Shown: positions 1 to 9,847 of the stretch, in pieces
How positions within the stretch are numbered: the first letter of the stretch is position 1
Layout of the letters: each line of letters starts with the position of its first letter
Origin: Lelliottia amnigena
GTDB lineage: Bacteria > Pseudomonadota > Gammaproteobacteria > Enterobacterales > Enterobacteriaceae
DNA: 64,000 nt
NCBI GenBank assembly: GCA_900635465.1
Contig: LR134135.1
Span: 2,976,001 to 3,040,000 of the forward strand
Direction of reading: 5' to 3'
Notes under the pieces: generated by a model
Databases searched by the model: none
What the model was told of the DNA's origin: nothing
The model's input: only the letters and a program-made list of their open reading frames with translations
Made by a program: the position numbers and the translations under genes

Positions 1-1072
1 CGATCACAATCATACAGGCCATATCCACGCCCGGATTACCTGGAGGATTCAGCCAGTACACGATAGTGGCGATGGTCACGAGCGTCATAAAGAACACGCC
101 CGTTGCACCACGGTTGCCTCTGAACACTTTGTCCGACATCCAGCCGCAAATTAACGTGCCTGGAATACCGGCGTATTCATACAGAAAATAGGCCCACGAC
201 GACTTATCCAGTGCGAAATGCTTCACCTCTTTCAGATAGGTCGGCGACCAGTCGAGGATGCCGTAACGCAGCAGATAGACAAACACGTTGGCGATAGCGA
301 TGTACCACAACAGTTTGTTAGGCAGAACGTACTTCATAAAGATCTGTTTTGCCGTCAGCTCTTCTTCATGCTGCTCGTTGTAATCGTCCGGGTAGTCGTT
401 TTTATACTCTTCAATCGGCGGAAGACCGCACGATTGCGGGGTATCACGCATCAAAGCAAAGGCAATGATCGCAATAACGATGGCCCCGAAAGCAGGCATA
501 TACAGCGCCGCTTTCCAGTCGTTAAACCACGCCATCCCCAGCAGGAACAACAGCGGTGGAATACCGCCGCCAACGTTATGCGCACAGTTCCACACCGAGA
601 CAATCCCACCACGCTCTTTCTGCGACCACCAGTGCACCATGGTACGTCCGCACGGCGGCCATCCCATTCCCTGGAACCAACCGCACAGGAACAGCAGGAC
701 AAACATGATGGCGATACTGGACGTTGCCCACGGTACAAAGCCCATGAATAACATCACGGCGGACGCCAGAATCAAACCGGCAGGCAAGAAGACGCGCGGA
801 TTCGAGCGATCCGAAACGGACCCCATAATGAACTTGGAAAACCCATAGGCAATCGAAATACCCGACAGTGCGAAACCTAAATCACCGCGTGAAAATCCTT
901 GTTCAACCAGATACGGCATCGCCAGCGCAAAGTTCTTACGCACCAGATAGTAAGCGGCATAGCCGAAGAAAATACCGAGGAAAATTTGCCAACGCAGGCG
1001 ACGGTATAGCGGGTCGACTTCTGCCTCTGACACGCGCGCCTGATGCGGCGCAGGTTTGAAGATACTGAGCAT
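1..1072 (-). CDS. glpT: Glycerol-3-phosphate:phosphate antiporter GlpT (3' end outside window)
   Basis: Inner-membrane transporter of the major facilitator superfamily (organophosphate:phosphate antiporter family) that imports sn-glycerol-3-phosphate in exchange for phosphate. The first 357 codons are present of about 450 expected; the gene runs off the left edge. The protein starts [10 protein letters not shown] and closely resembles E. coli GlpT throughout, with many hydrophobic membrane segments. The two arginines known to bind the substrate phosphate in E. coli GlpT are visible at Arg45 (YYLVRKNF) and Arg269 (VYLLRYG). It is divergent from glpABC and shares a 253-bp control region with it, as in E. 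coli, where glpQ normally follows glpT. No frameshift is seen in the visible part. Confidence 0.97.
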   Translation of the reverse strand, partial: MLSIFKPAPHQARVSEAEVDPLYRRLRWQIFLGIFFGYAAYYLVRKNFALAMPYLVEQGFSRGDLGFALSGISIAYGFSKFIMGSVSDRSNPRVFLPAGLILASAVMLFMGFVPWATSSIAIMFVLLFLCGWFQGMGWPPCGRTMVHWWSQKERGGIVSVWNCAHNVGGGIPPLLFLLGMAWFNDWKAALYMPAFGAIVIAIIAFALMRDTPQSCGLPPIEEYKNDYPDDYNEQHEEELTAKQIFMKYVLPNKLLWYIAIANVFVYLLRYGILDWSPTYLKEVKHFALDKSSWAYFLYEYAGIPGTLICGWMSDKVFRGNRGATGVFFMTLVTIATIVYWLNPPGNPGVDMACMIVI

Positions 1073-1165
1073 TAGAGCCTCCGTGGCCATGTCATAAATT
1101 TTCGAGGTTGTGTAGCCACCCCGATTCCAGAGGCCGCGATGTTAAAAAATCACAGCGATTGTTAC

Positions 1166-1181
1166 TGTGAATCAACGCACA
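1166..1181. promoter_or_regulatory. Putative CRP site in glpT-glpA control region
   Basis: TGTGA-ATCAAC-GCACA matches the CRP consensus (TGTGA-N6-TCACA) at 9 of 10 half-site bases. It lies about 95 bp from the glpT start and 145 bp from glpA. In E. coli this divergent region is activated by cAMP-CRP. Confidence 0.6.
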
Positions 1182-1256
1182 AATTGTTACAGAAATATGA
1201 CAGCATGAGCAAATAAGCGCATGAGATCACGCTTTAGTTTCGTATTGCGCTCGATT

Positions 1257-1276
1257 ATGTTCGAAATCAAACAAAC
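1257..1276. promoter_or_regulatory. Putative GlpR operator 1
   Basis: TATGTTCGAAATCAAACAAA agrees with the GlpR operator consensus WATGTTCGWTAWCGAACATW at 17 of 20 positions. GlpR, the glycerol-3-phosphate repressor, controls this divergent promoter pair in E. coli through several operators. Confidence 0.65.
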
Positions 1277-1295
1277 CACACTATTAATGTGGCTG

Positions 1296-1315
1296 AATAG
1301 TAAAAAACGAACATG
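1296..1315. promoter_or_regulatory. Putative GlpR operator 2
   Basis: The right half-site CGAACAT (1308-1314) is perfect; the whole 20-mer agrees with the GlpR consensus at 14 positions. It lies just upstream of the glpA ribosome-binding site (GAGGGA, 1315-1320), where bound repressor would block transcription. Confidence 0.5.
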
Positions 1316-1325
1316 AGGGAAGATA

Positions 1326-2954
1326 ATGACACTCCGCGATCCTCGTTATAGCGATGTGATTATCATCGGCGGCGGCGCAACAGGGGCTGGTATCGCACGA
1401 GACTGTGCCCTGCGCGGGCTAAAGGTTACGCTGCTGGAGCGTCACGATATCGCCACCGGTGCGACCGGGCGAAACCATGGCTTACTACACAGCGGCGCGC
1501 GCTACGCGGTGACCGACAACGAGTCCGCCCGCGAGTGCATCGCAGAAAACCAAATTCTCAAACGCATCGCCCGCCACTGCATTGAGCCTACCGACGGCCT
1601 GTTTATTACCCTGCCCGAAGACGATCTCGCGTTTCAGCAGACCTTTGTCCGTGCCTGCACCGAAGCGGGTGTTCGCACCGAAACGCTCGATCCGGCGCTC
1701 GCCAGACGCCTTGAACCCTCGGTGAATCCTGCACTCATTGGCGCAGTGAAAGTCCCCGATGGAACCGTCGATCCCTTCCGTCTGACCGCCGCCAACATGC
1801 TTGACGCGCGCGAGCATGGCGCGATCGTTCTGACGGCTCACGAGGTCACTGGCCTTATCCGCGACGGCGATACCGTCCGGGGCGTGCGCGTCTATGACAC
1901 GCTTTATGGCGAACACAGTGAGCTGTATGCCAACGTGGTGGTCAACGCTGCCGGGATCTGGGGCCAGTGCATCGCTGAATACGCCGACCTCTCGATCCGC
2001 ATGTTCCCGGCGAAAGGCTCGCTGCTGATCCTCGACCATCGCATCAACAATCACGTCATCAACCGTTGCCGCAAGCCGTCAGACGCGGACATTCTGGTGC
2101 CCGGCGATACCATTTCGCTCATTGGCACCACGTCCACGCACATCGACTATAACGATATCGACTGCAATCGCGTCACCGCCGAAGAGGTGGATATCCTGTT
2201 GCGCGAAGGAGAAAAACTGGCCCCTGTCATGGCGCAAACGCGCATTCTTCGCGCGTATGCAGGGGTGCGTCCGCTCGTAGCCAGCGACGATGACCCTACC
2301 GGGCGCAACGTCAGCCGCGGGATTGTCCTGATGGACCACGCCAAACGCGACGGTATGGAAGGTTTTATTACCATCACCGGCGGCAAACTGATGACTTATC
2401 GCTTGATGGCCGAGTGGGCAACAGACGCTGTATGTCAAAAGCTGGGCAATACGCAGCCCTGCTCCACAGCGCAACGCCCTCTACCAGGCTCGCAGGAATC
2501 TACCGAAAAAACGCTGCACAAAATTATCTCGCTCCCCGCGCCACTGCGCGGTTCGGCCCTCTACCGCCATGGCGATCGCACGCCCGCCTGGCTCGGTCAG
2601 AGTCGTCTCAGCCGCAGCCTGGTGTGCGAATGCGAAGCCGTGACGGCGGGCGAAGTGCAATACGCGGTTGAAAATCTGACGGTCAATAATCTGCTCGATT
2701 TACGTCGCCGCACCCGAGTCGGCATGGGAACCTGTCAGGGTGAACTGTGCGCATGTCGCGCCGCCGGACTTTTGCAGCGCTTCAACGTCACCACATCAGC
2801 ACAGTCGCTCGCACAGTTAAGCGAGTTTCTTAACGAACGCTGGAAAGGCGTGCAGCCCATTGCCTGGGGCGATGCGCTGCGCGAAAGCGAATTCACCCGC
2901 TGGGTATACCAGGGATTATGCGGCCTGGAAAAGGAGCAGCACGATGAAGTTTGA
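1326..2954 (+). CDS. glpA: Anaerobic glycerol-3-phosphate dehydrogenase subunit A
   Basis: FAD-containing catalytic subunit of the anaerobic glycerol-3-phosphate dehydrogenase GlpABC, which oxidises glycerol-3-phosphate to dihydroxyacetone phosphate and passes electrons to menaquinone at the inner membrane. At 542 residues it equals the E. coli length. The N-terminal dinucleotide-binding motif GGGATG is at residues 15-20. A C-terminal BFD-type iron-sulfur segment carries Cys434, Cys436, Cys470 and Cys475. ATG follows a GAGGGA ribosome-binding site. First gene of glpABC; it overlaps glpB by 11 bp. Control by GlpR and CRP is suggested by the sites upstream. Confidence 0.97.
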   Translation: MTLRDPRYSDVIIIGGGATGAGIARDCALRGLKVTLLERHDIATGATGRNHGLLHSGARYAVTDNESARECIAENQILKRIARHCIEPTDGLFITLPEDDLAFQQTFVRACTEAGVRTETLDPALARRLEPSVNPALIGAVKVPDGTVDPFRLTAANMLDAREHGAIVLTAHEVTGLIRDGDTVRGVRVYDTLYGEHSELYANVVVNAAGIWGQCIAEYADLSIRMFPAKGSLLILDHRINNHVINRCRKPSDADILVPGDTISLIGTTSTHIDYNDIDCNRVTAEEVDILLREGEKLAPVMAQTRILRAYAGVRPLVASDDDPTGRNVSRGIVLMDHAKRDGMEGFITITGGKLMTYRLMAEWATDAVCQKLGNTQPCSTAQRPLPGSQESTEKTLHKIISLPAPLRGSALYRHGDRTPAWLGQSRLSRSLVCECEAVTAGEVQYAVENLTVNNLLDLRRRTRVGMGTCQGELCACRAAGLLQRFNVTTSAQSLAQLSEFLNERWKGVQPIAWGDALRESEFTRWVYQGLCGLEKEQHDEV

Positions 2955-4203
2955 TACGGTGATTATCGGCGGCGGTCTGGCAGGAATTCTGTGCGGACTT
3001 AAGCTTACCCAGCGCGGTCTGCGATGTGCGATCGTCAGTCGTGGCCAAAGCGCTCTGCATTTTTCGTCCGGATCGTTAGATTTGCTGGGCGCGCTTCCTG
3101 ATGGCTCCGTGGTAGACACACCGTTAACCGCGTTGCAAAACCCCGACGCATTGCCCGCAGAACATCCCTACCGGCTGGTGGGCACGGACAATATCGCGCG
3201 TCTTGCCGATGAGACTGAAACGCTGCTCGCCACCTGCGGGGCGCGACTCCGTGGACATGCGCGTCGAAATCATCAGCGCGTCACCCCGCTCGGCATGCTC
3301 CGTCCCGCATGGCTCAGCCCCGAAGAGGTTCCCGTCGCCCCGATTCAATCGCAGCGGGTACGCGTGGTCGGGATTAGCGGTTTTCTGGATTTTCAGGCGC
3401 ATCTTGCCGCCGCATCGCTGCGCAATCAGGGCATCAGCGCCGATACCGCAGAAATAGAGTTGCCGGAACTGGACGTACTGCGCGATAACGCCAGCGAGTT
3501 TCGCGCGGTCAATATCGCCCGTTTTCTTGATAACGATGACAAATGGCCGCTGCTGTTCAACGCCCTGCAGCCGCTCAGCCAGGGATGCGATGCGTTGTAC
3601 ATGCCGGCCTGTTTTGGCTTAGCGGATAATCGCCTTTGGCGTTGGCTGTCAGACCGCCTACCGTGCGCGCTCCATTTATTGCCGACGCTTCCGCCTTCAG
3701 TGCCGGGCATACGCCTGAATAATCAACTCCAGCGCCAGTTTATTGCCCAGGGCGGCGTCTGGATGGCGGGCGATGAAGTCAAAAAAGTGACGCTCGACAA
3801 CGGCGTCGTCAGCGCCCTTTGGACACGAAATCATGGTGATATCCCGCTGCGCCCTCGGTTCGTGGTGCTGGCAAGCGGCAGTTTTTTCAGCAACGGGCTT
3901 ATCAGTACCCGCGAAGGGATACGCGAAGCCGTGTTGGGCCTGGATGTGCGGCAAAACACCTCCCGTGCCGACTGGTATCAAAGCGATTTCTTTGCCCCGC
4001 AGCCGTGGCAACAATTCGGCGTGATCGCTGACAATACCCTACGACCGCAGCTTTCCGGCTCTCCCGTCGATAATCTTTACGCTATCGGTTCCGTGCTGGG
4101 CGGTTTTGATCCCATCGCGCTGGGCTGCGGTGGCGGCGTTTGCGCCATTACCGCCCTGTATGCCGCAGAACAAATTTGTCAGCGCGCAGGAGGCGAGCAA
4201 TGA
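2944..4203 (+). CDS. glpB: Anaerobic glycerol-3-phosphate dehydrogenase subunit B
   Basis: Flavin-binding subunit of GlpABC. The chosen ATG at 2944 gives [14 protein letters not shown] and a 419-residue protein, the E. coli length; an in-frame start upstream at 2860 lies inside glpA and is rejected. The nucleotide-binding motif GGGLAG is near residues 9-14, and a second flavin motif (GCGGGVCAI) sits close to the C-terminus. The start overlaps the end of glpA and its TGA overlaps the ATG of glpC (ATGA), which suggests translational coupling of the three subunits. Confidence 0.96.
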   Translation: MKFDTVIIGGGLAGILCGLKLTQRGLRCAIVSRGQSALHFSSGSLDLLGALPDGSVVDTPLTALQNPDALPAEHPYRLVGTDNIARLADETETLLATCGARLRGHARRNHQRVTPLGMLRPAWLSPEEVPVAPIQSQRVRVVGISGFLDFQAHLAAASLRNQGISADTAEIELPELDVLRDNASEFRAVNIARFLDNDDKWPLLFNALQPLSQGCDALYMPACFGLADNRLWRWLSDRLPCALHLLPTLPPSVPGIRLNNQLQRQFIAQGGVWMAGDEVKKVTLDNGVVSALWTRNHGDIPLRPRFVVLASGSFFSNGLISTREGIREAVLGLDVRQNTSRADWYQSDFFAPQPWQQFGVIADNTLRPQLSGSPVDNLYAIGSVLGGFDPIALGCGGGVCAITALYAAEQICQRAGGEQ

Positions 4204-5390
4204 ACGACACCCGTTTTGAAAGCTGCATTAAATGCACCGTGTGTACCACGGTTTGCCCGGTCAGCAGCGTGAATCCGCACTATCCTGGGCCGAAACAGGC
4301 GGGACCGGATGGCGAGCGGCTGCGATTGAAAGACGGCGCTTTGTACGATGAGGCGCTCAAATACTGTATCAACTGCAAACGTTGCGAGGTCGCGTGCCCT
4401 TCCGATGTCAAAATCGGCGACATCATTCAGCGCGCGCGGGCGCAATACAGCAAACAGAAGCCAAAACTGCGCGATATAATTTTGAGCCACACGGATCTGA
4501 TGGGCACTGTTTCAACCCCGTTTGCACCGCTGGTGAATGCCGCGACATCGCTGAAGCCGGTACGTCAGCTCCTCGACGTGGCGCTGAAAATCGATCACCA
4601 CCGCAGCCTGCCAAAATATTCACACGGCACCTTCCGTCGCTGGTACAAATCGGTCGCCGAGAAGCAGGCAACCTACGCCGATCAGGCTGCCTTTTTCCAT
4701 GGGTGTTACGTCAACTATAACCATCCGCAGTTGGGCAAAGATCTGATCACGGTGTTAAACGCGATGGGCACCGGCGTGCAGTTGCTAAATAAAGAGAAGT
4801 GCTGCGGAGTGCCACTCATTGCCAACGGCTTTACCCACAAAGCACGCAAACAGGCGCAAAGCAACGTGTCGTCGCTTCGAGAAGCCATTGTCGGGAAAGG
4901 CATTCCGGTCCTCGCCACCTCGTCCACCTGTACCTTTACGCTACGCGATGAATACCCGCACGTGCTGGATGTGGACAACAGCGGCCTGCGTGAACATATT
5001 GAGCTGGCGACGCGTTTTCTCTGGCGCAAACTGGATAACGGTCAGACGCTGCCCTTAAAACCGCTGCCGCTGAAAGTGGTGTATCACACGCCGTGTCATA
5101 TGGAAAAAATGGGTTGGTCGATCTACACGCTGGAATTGCTGAGGCTGATCCCAGGTCTGGAACTGACGGTTCTGGATTCGCGCTGCTGCGGGATTGCGGG
5201 AACGTACGGCTTTAAAAGCGAAAACTACCCGACGTCACAGGCGATTGGTGCGCCCCTGTTCCGCCAGATTGAAGAGAGCGGCGCAGACATCGTGGTGACC
5301 GACTGCGAAACCTGCAAATGGCAAATTGAGATGTCCACCAGTAAACGCTGTGAACATCCCATCTCGCTACTGGCAAAAGCGCTGGGATGA
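4200..5390 (+). CDS. glpC: Anaerobic glycerol-3-phosphate dehydrogenase subunit C (Fe-S)
   Basis: Iron-sulfur subunit that anchors GlpAB at the membrane and carries electrons towards the quinone. The start at 4200 overlaps the glpB stop and gives 396 residues, as in E. coli. Two ferredoxin-type [4Fe-4S] motifs are visible: Cys9, 12, 15, 19 and Cys56, 59, 62, 66. Two cysteine-rich CCG-type motifs follow, EKCCGVPL and SRCCGIAG, typical of GlpC/HdrB-like proteins. Last gene of the operon; a terminator hairpin follows within 10 bp. Confidence 0.97.
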   Translation: MNDTRFESCIKCTVCTTVCPVSSVNPHYPGPKQAGPDGERLRLKDGALYDEALKYCINCKRCEVACPSDVKIGDIIQRARAQYSKQKPKLRDIILSHTDLMGTVSTPFAPLVNAATSLKPVRQLLDVALKIDHHRSLPKYSHGTFRRWYKSVAEKQATYADQAAFFHGCYVNYNHPQLGKDLITVLNAMGTGVQLLNKEKCCGVPLIANGFTHKARKQAQSNVSSLREAIVGKGIPVLATSSTCTFTLRDEYPHVLDVDNSGLREHIELATRFLWRKLDNGQTLPLKPLPLKVVYHTPCHMEKMGWSIYTLELLRLIPGLELTVLDSRCCGIAGTYGFKSENYPTSQAIGAPLFRQIEESGADIVVTDCETCKWQIEMSTSKRCEHPISLLAKALG

Positions 5391-5396
5391 TCATTA

Positions 5397-5424
5397 TCGG
5401 GGCTTTCAGGCCCCGATATTTTTA
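5397..5424 (+). terminator. Rho-independent terminator after glpABC
   Basis: TCGGGGC (5397-5403), loop TTTCAG, GCCCCGA (5410-5416), then a T-rich tail TATTTTT. It sits 6 bp after the glpC stop and just touches the end of the convergent yfaY. Confidence 0.8.
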
Positions 5425-6621
5425 CTCAATAAACAGCGTATCCACCACGTTAATCCAGCCGTGTTCGCTGGCAACCTCTTTGCCATTCAGCCAGCGACGC
5501 AGCATATTCAGCGCCATCATCGCGCACACTTCCTGACGCACCTGCAGGCTGTAACGGGTGACGCTCATTTTGACCCTTAGCGCGTGGGTTCCCTGCGGTG
5601 TCGCCAGCGCAAAGTTGAGATGTTCATCTTCCAGCCCGCTCACTGCCAGCGCCAGCCCAGCAAAATGTTTCACCCGACGATCCGCCGCCCAATGTGCGGT
5701 TTGCGCCAGCGTCTCTTCCTGCGAGGGCACCACTTCGCTCGCCAGCAAGGAGGCGTTTTCGCGTGATAACTGTAAGGCCAGCAAACCGCCGGTAAACTGC
5801 TCGCTGAGCGTCAGGCTCAGTTGACGTTCATTCAGACAGCGGGTGATTTGCGCGGGTAACCCTTCGGTCCCTTCGAAAATCAGATTTTCTCCCGCCACGC
5901 GCTGCACTTCAGGCCATGCCGCCAGCATTGCCGCTTTTTGTGTTGCCGGCCCGGTGAGCTTGAGCTCAATGATCGGCATTGAGGAGCGATAGCCCATCGA
6001 CACGCCTTCGGGCAATTTGAGATGATCGAGGCTTTGCGCCAAATCGCTTTCTGAGCGACCAAACGTCGTCAATCGCAGGCACAGCGGCGGCTCAGGCAGC
6101 GTAAAGCGCTCGCGCAGACGCGGCAGAATCTCCTGCTCAACCATAACTTTAAATTCAGACGGAACGCCGGGCGTAAAGAACATCAGGCAGCGGTTGAGCT
6201 TAACGGCAAAACCACAGGCCGTGCCGACCGGGTTGTCGATAAGCTCCGCACTGGCGGGAATTTCGGCCTGCTTGCGGTTGCTCGGCGCCATGACTCTGCC
6301 ACGATCGTTGAAAAAACGTTCCATATGCGTGAGCCACGCTTCATGAAGCACCAGCCCTTCACCTTTTGCCGTTGCGGCAGCCAGCGCACTGAGATCGTCA
6401 CTGGTAGGCCCCAGGCCACCGTTGACGATCAACACATCCGCATGTTCACTCCGCTCGCGCAAAATGCTGACGAGATCATCCAGGCGATCGCCGACGGTAT
6501 TGCGGCGTGTTAACGGTAATCCCTGCTCAAAGAAAAAATTGGCGAGCCAGGCCGCATTGGTATCGGTGATCTGTCCATGCAGCACTTCGTCGCCGGTGGA
6601 TAACATTTCCACGTTTAGCAT
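5422..6621 (-). CDS. yfaY: CinA-like protein YfaY
   Basis: CinA-family protein, 399 residues (E. coli YfaY is about 400). The N-terminal half is a molybdopterin-binding-like (MoCF) domain with STGDEVLHGQ near residues 8-17 and GGLGPTSDD near 68-76. The C-terminal half aligns with the CinA C-terminal region, whose pyridine-nucleotide deamidase activity appears to be degenerate in YfaY-type proteins; the true function is not established. It is convergent with glpC, only 31 bp away. An ERIC-like repeat lies immediately upstream. Start ATG at 6621 gives MLNVEMLSTGDEV. Confidence 0.9.
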   Translation of the reverse strand: MLNVEMLSTGDEVLHGQITDTNAAWLANFFFEQGLPLTRRNTVGDRLDDLVSILRERSEHADVLIVNGGLGPTSDDLSALAAATAKGEGLVLHEAWLTHMERFFNDRGRVMAPSNRKQAEIPASAELIDNPVGTACGFAVKLNRCLMFFTPGVPSEFKVMVEQEILPRLRERFTLPEPPLCLRLTTFGRSESDLAQSLDHLKLPEGVSMGYRSSMPIIELKLTGPATQKAAMLAAWPEVQRVAGENLIFEGTEGLPAQITRCLNERQLSLTLSEQFTGGLLALQLSRENASLLASEVVPSQEETLAQTAHWAADRRVKHFAGLALAVSGLEDEHLNFALATPQGTHALRVKMSVTRYSLQVRQEVCAMMALNMLRRWLNGKEVASEHGWINVVDTLFIE

Positions 6622-6649
6622 TGTGTTCTCCCACTTCTATGGTCAAAAC

Positions 6650-6750
6650 ACTATACCCTAAATCATTCGAATTGCAGGATAACGCGCACCGTTTCGCTGA
6701 AAGGATGAGGTTCGAGGCTCATCGCCAACGTGAGATATAACGGGTATTCG
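6650..6750. repeat. Degenerate, short ERIC-like intergenic repeat
   Basis: The segment begins CTATACCCTAAATCATTCGA and continues ATTGCAGG, then ends ATATAACGGGTAT, so the outer ends form an inverted repeat (TATACCC / GGGTAT). I recognise the ends as those of enterobacterial ERIC/IRU elements. The conserved central core seen in the full-length copy near 27.8 kb is absent, and the copy is about 100 bp rather than about 127 bp. It lies between yfaY and yfaZ. Boundaries are approximate. Confidence 0.5.
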
Positions 6751-6781
6751 CGCAATCCAGGAGGGGCAGAAGAGAGGAACA

Positions 6782-6802
6782 GGCGCGGCAGAATACCGCG
6801 CC
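6782..6802 (-). terminator. Hairpin after yfaZ, likely terminator
   Basis: GGCGCGG (6782-6788) pairs with CCGCGCC (6796-6802), loop 7 nt, starting 7 bp beyond the yfaZ stop. On the minus strand it is followed by a pyrimidine-rich, not pure-T, tail, so termination is plausible but not certain. Confidence 0.5.
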
Positions 6803-6808
6803 AGAAAA

Positions 6809-7351
6809 TCAGAAACCGGCGCTAACGCCAACGTACGGGCCATCAGCCAGTGCGTTGTCACGATTGCCGTCTTTACCCGCCAGATTCAGATAGCGATAAC
6901 CTGCTTCGACAGTGATGGGACGCATGATTGTCCAGCGCGCGCCAGCGTTGGCTTCTTCATAGCTGTCGATACCGCTGGAGAGGGAATCCGGAGAATAGTA
7001 GTACTCGCCGAAAAGGCCGAAGCTGTCGCCAATCTTCCACTGCAAACCGCCACCCACTGCCGCTGCGTAACCTTCATCACCGTTGTTCGGGTTGGTATAG
7101 ATACCTTTGCCGCCAACGGTTGCCAGGAAAGGCCCCAGAGGAATATTCAGACCCAAACCGAGGCTTGCCGCGTCGCCGTCGTCATCGTTGTGCGTCCAGT
7201 TACCGGTCATTGCCAGACCAGACGTCTCCGTCCCCAGACCAAAACCGAGGTTGGTGTAATCTTTACCCGCCTGGCCGCTCACAGAAATGGCGTTTGCCGC
7301 CGCAGAAACAAAAAACAGGCCGCTAAGACCCAAGAGTGCCACTTTTTTCAT
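6809..7351 (-). CDS. yfaZ: YfaZ family outer-membrane protein
   Basis: Predicted small outer-membrane beta-barrel protein of unknown substrate. The ATG at 7351 (MKKVALLGLSGLFF) gives 180 residues, the E. coli YfaZ length, and starts with a typical signal peptide ending near residue 20 (AAANA). An in-frame start further upstream (7426) adds 25 residues unlike the family and would spoil the signal peptide. The mature part is rich in glycine and in alternating aromatic/polar strands and ends in SAGF, with the terminal phenylalanine typical of barrel proteins. It stands alone between menE and yfaY. Confidence 0.88.
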   Translation of the reverse strand: MKKVALLGLSGLFFVSAAANAISVSGQAGKDYTNLGFGLGTETSGLAMTGNWTHNDDDGDAASLGLGLNIPLGPFLATVGGKGIYTNPNNGDEGYAAAVGGGLQWKIGDSFGLFGEYYYSPDSLSSGIDSYEEANAGARWTIMRPITVEAGYRYLNLAGKDGNRDNALADGPYVGVSAGF

Positions 7352-7488
7352 TGTCGTGATCCCACACAAATTTATCGTTAAATGTCCCAAACCGCGTGAT
7401 TCTAACGCGAGTCTGTCAGGGATCAAGTGCTATGCGTGCGCAGGAGTTTTAGATTGTAACGATTTGAAACTTGACCGTTTATCTTAAG

Positions 7489-7514
7489 TAAACAGGCGTC
7501 GAAGGACGCGCCTG
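7489..7514 (-). terminator. Possible terminator after menE
   Basis: AGGCGTC and GACGCGCCT form an imperfect hairpin with one bulged base around GAAG, just after the menE stop. On the minus strand the tail is TGTTTACTT. A weak candidate for the end of the men operon. Confidence 0.4.
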
Positions 7515-7522
7515 CCGCAGGT

Positions 7523-8885
7523 TCAGCCTTTCAGAAAAGTATTAACCCACTGCTGTAACGCGCGGCGGGAAATTTTAATGCCCCCGCTTTTCAGCTCTGC
7601 GGGCAACACCAGCCAGTGTAGCGGCTGCTGGAAGCGAGCCAGCTTGTCGCGCACCCACTCTGGAAAAACGGTGATATCGGTGCCGGTTTCACACTCAACC
7701 ACGGCGACAGGCCGTTGACCAAACTCAGCGTCGTCCAGCGGAATCACAAACACCTGATGGATCAGGGGATGCGCCCCGATGACACGTTCGAGTTCTTCCG
7801 GCTGTATCCCTTCCCCCCCGCTAAAAAACAGGTTATCCATGCGCCCAAGAATCGTCAGACAGCCCTCGATAAGTTCACCGCGATCGCGGGTGGCAAACCA
7901 ACCCTGCTCATTGACCAGCGGGATGATGTTGTCATCACGCCAGTAGCCGCTGGCCATGCTCTGCGCCTTGAGCCAGATCTCACCGTCGACAATTTTGACT
8001 TCCCGTCCCGGGAGTGGGCTGCCTACATCCGGTTTCCCGTCAGCCTCTTTCGCGCAGACCGTCGACGCGAATTCGGTGAGACCGTAGCCACACCAGCAGC
8101 GAATACCTTGCCCTTTAGCCTTTTGCGTGAGTTCAACGGGGATTGCCGCGCCGCCAAGCAGGACAGCGTTGAGGGCAACAGGCTCAGAATGATTCAGTAA
8201 ACGCCAAAGCTGCGTCGGCACCAGCGAGGCATGCGTACAGCCCTGCAGCATCTGTTCGAGCAGTTGTTTTTCCCGCACGGTGAGTCGTGCACCGGCAAAC
8301 AACCAGCGCCACAAAATCCCCTGCCCCGAGACATGGAACATCGGCAGCGACAGCAGCCAGTCGTCATCGGCGCAATACGGCATCAGCGACAACACCCCTT
8401 CTGCGCTGGCGAGATGCGCGGCGGGGGAATGGATGGCCGCTTTTGGCAGTCCGGTTGAGCCAGAGGTCAGCGTCATCGACGCCAGCCGCTGCGGTTGCCA
8501 CATGACCGAATGGCTGCCCGGAACCTCCCGCATGGCGAGCGGCCCTAGCCCGTCAAATTCGCCATCCAGCACCAGCGCAAAACGCAGCGTCATTTGCGGG
8601 ATCAGCACATTGAGGAGCGGGCGCGGAAGCTGCGGATTAACCGGTAAAATGCGCGCGCCGCATTGCAGCAGCGCAAGCCATGCCAAAAGCGTGTTGGGGT
8701 GATTTTGCGCCATCAGCATCACCCCCGTCGCCTTCCTGAATGTTCTGCCGATGAAATCCGTTTGCCAGCGCATCCACTCGCTGGCAAAGCTGACGCCAGC
8801 TCAGGATTTCCTGGTTTAGCCGTACCGCAGGTTTATCCGGATGCAGCGTGCACCAGTGCTTCCATGGCCAGTCGGTAAAACTCAT
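7523..8885 (-). CDS. menE: o-Succinylbenzoate-CoA ligase MenE (frame broken once in this sequence)
   Basis: Acyl-CoA synthetase of the ANL superfamily that activates o-succinylbenzoate to its CoA ester in menaquinone synthesis. The N-terminal part (from [11 protein letters not shown], 8885) and the C-terminal part lie in different frames that meet at a run of five C at 8722-8726. Removing one base joins EGDG directly to [11 protein letters not shown] and gives 453 residues, as expected (about 451 in E. coli). The ATP-binding loop [10 protein letters not shown] is intact. Probably an insertion error in the sequence rather than a true pseudogene. Last gene of menFDHBCE; it overlaps menC by 4 bp. 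Confidence 0.9.
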
Positions 8886-9847
8886 AGCAGCGGCTCCAGC
8901 GCCTCAATATCCAGATGCGGGAGCGTATTGCCAGGCCAACGACGCACCAGCTGCGATTGCATCAAATTAAGCGTATCCAGTCCGGGGATGGTCTGTGGCG
9001 TCAGCCACGCGGCGATGCGGGCAAGCTGCGTCAGGCCGAGGCTGGATTCAATCGACGAACTGATCACCACCGTCAACCCCAGCGCATGCGCAGCGGCAAC
9101 CTGTTCACGCACTTTGTCCAAACTGCCCGTGAGCGTCGGTTTGATCACCACCGCCGTCACACCCGGTTCCGCGACAAATTCAAAATCCGCTTCGCGCAAA
9201 CTTTCGTCCCACGCGATAGCGATCCCGGTTTCCTGCGCAAAAGCACGGGAATCATCACGGGTTTTGCACGGCTCTTCGAGAAAGGCAATGCGATCGCGAT
9301 AATCAGGATTGACGTATTTCGCGAACTGTTGCGCTTTGAGCGGCGTCCAGGCGCGGTTGGCGTCCAGACGCAGGCGCAGATCCGGAATGGCTTCCAGCAG
9401 CAAATTGACCACCATCCCATCGCGTACCGCTTCGTACAGACCCACTTTTACTTTAGCGACTTTTTCACCCGGCATCGCGGCCAGCGATTCAAACAGCTCA
9501 TCGGGATCGCCTGAACAAAGCGGCGCAGCGCGGTAATCCGCCGCGTCAGGCAGCGTACCGTCAAGCTCAGCAAGCACGCAGCTAATCCCGAACGCGGCAG
9601 ATGGAATGTCTGGCAATGCGGGGGATTTCCCGTCACGCCAGGCGTTGACCCACGCCAGCAGCGCCGTTTCGGCCTCAGCCAGCGATTCGAGACTGAATCC
9701 AGGCAGAGGTGAAATCTCGCCCCAGCCCTGACGGCTGTTCTGCTGAAGATGGACCAACAAGCCGTCACGGGTTTTGAGCCGCCGATCGCGCAGCACCACA
9801 CCCGCATCCATGGGGATCTGCCAGCGGTAAACCTGCGCGCTACGCAT
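8882..9847 (-). CDS. menC: o-Succinylbenzoate synthase MenC
   Basis: Enolase-superfamily enzyme that dehydrates SHCHC to o-succinylbenzoate in menaquinone synthesis. It has 321 residues (E. coli 320). The catalytic lysines of the family are visible at Lys134 (KVKVG) and Lys236 (VVIKPT), with metal ligands Asp162 (LDANR), Glu191 (FLEEP) and Asp214 (AWDES). Its start overlaps the menB stop by one base and its end overlaps menE, consistent with a tightly packed operon. Confidence 0.96.
   Translation of the reverse strand: MRSAQVYRWQIPMDAGVVLRDRRLKTRDGLLVHLQQNSRQGWGEISPLPGFSLESLAEAETALLAWVNAWRDGKSPALPDIPSAAFGISCVLAELDGTLPDAADYRAAPLCSGDPDELFESLAAMPGEKVAKVKVGLYEAVRDGMVVNLLLEAIPDLRLRLDANRAWTPLKAQQFAKYVNPDYRDRIAFLEEPCKTRDDSRAFAQETGIAIAWDESLREADFEFVAEPGVTAVVIKPTLTGSLDKVREQVAAAHALGLTVVISSSIESSLGLTQLARIAAWLTPQTIPGLDTLNLMQSQLVRRWPGNTLPHLDIEALEPLL

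Noticed and set aside
7523..8885. menE as a true pseudogene with loss of menaquinone synthesis
   Set aside because: Only one homopolymer indel and no other damage; the rest of the operon is intact.
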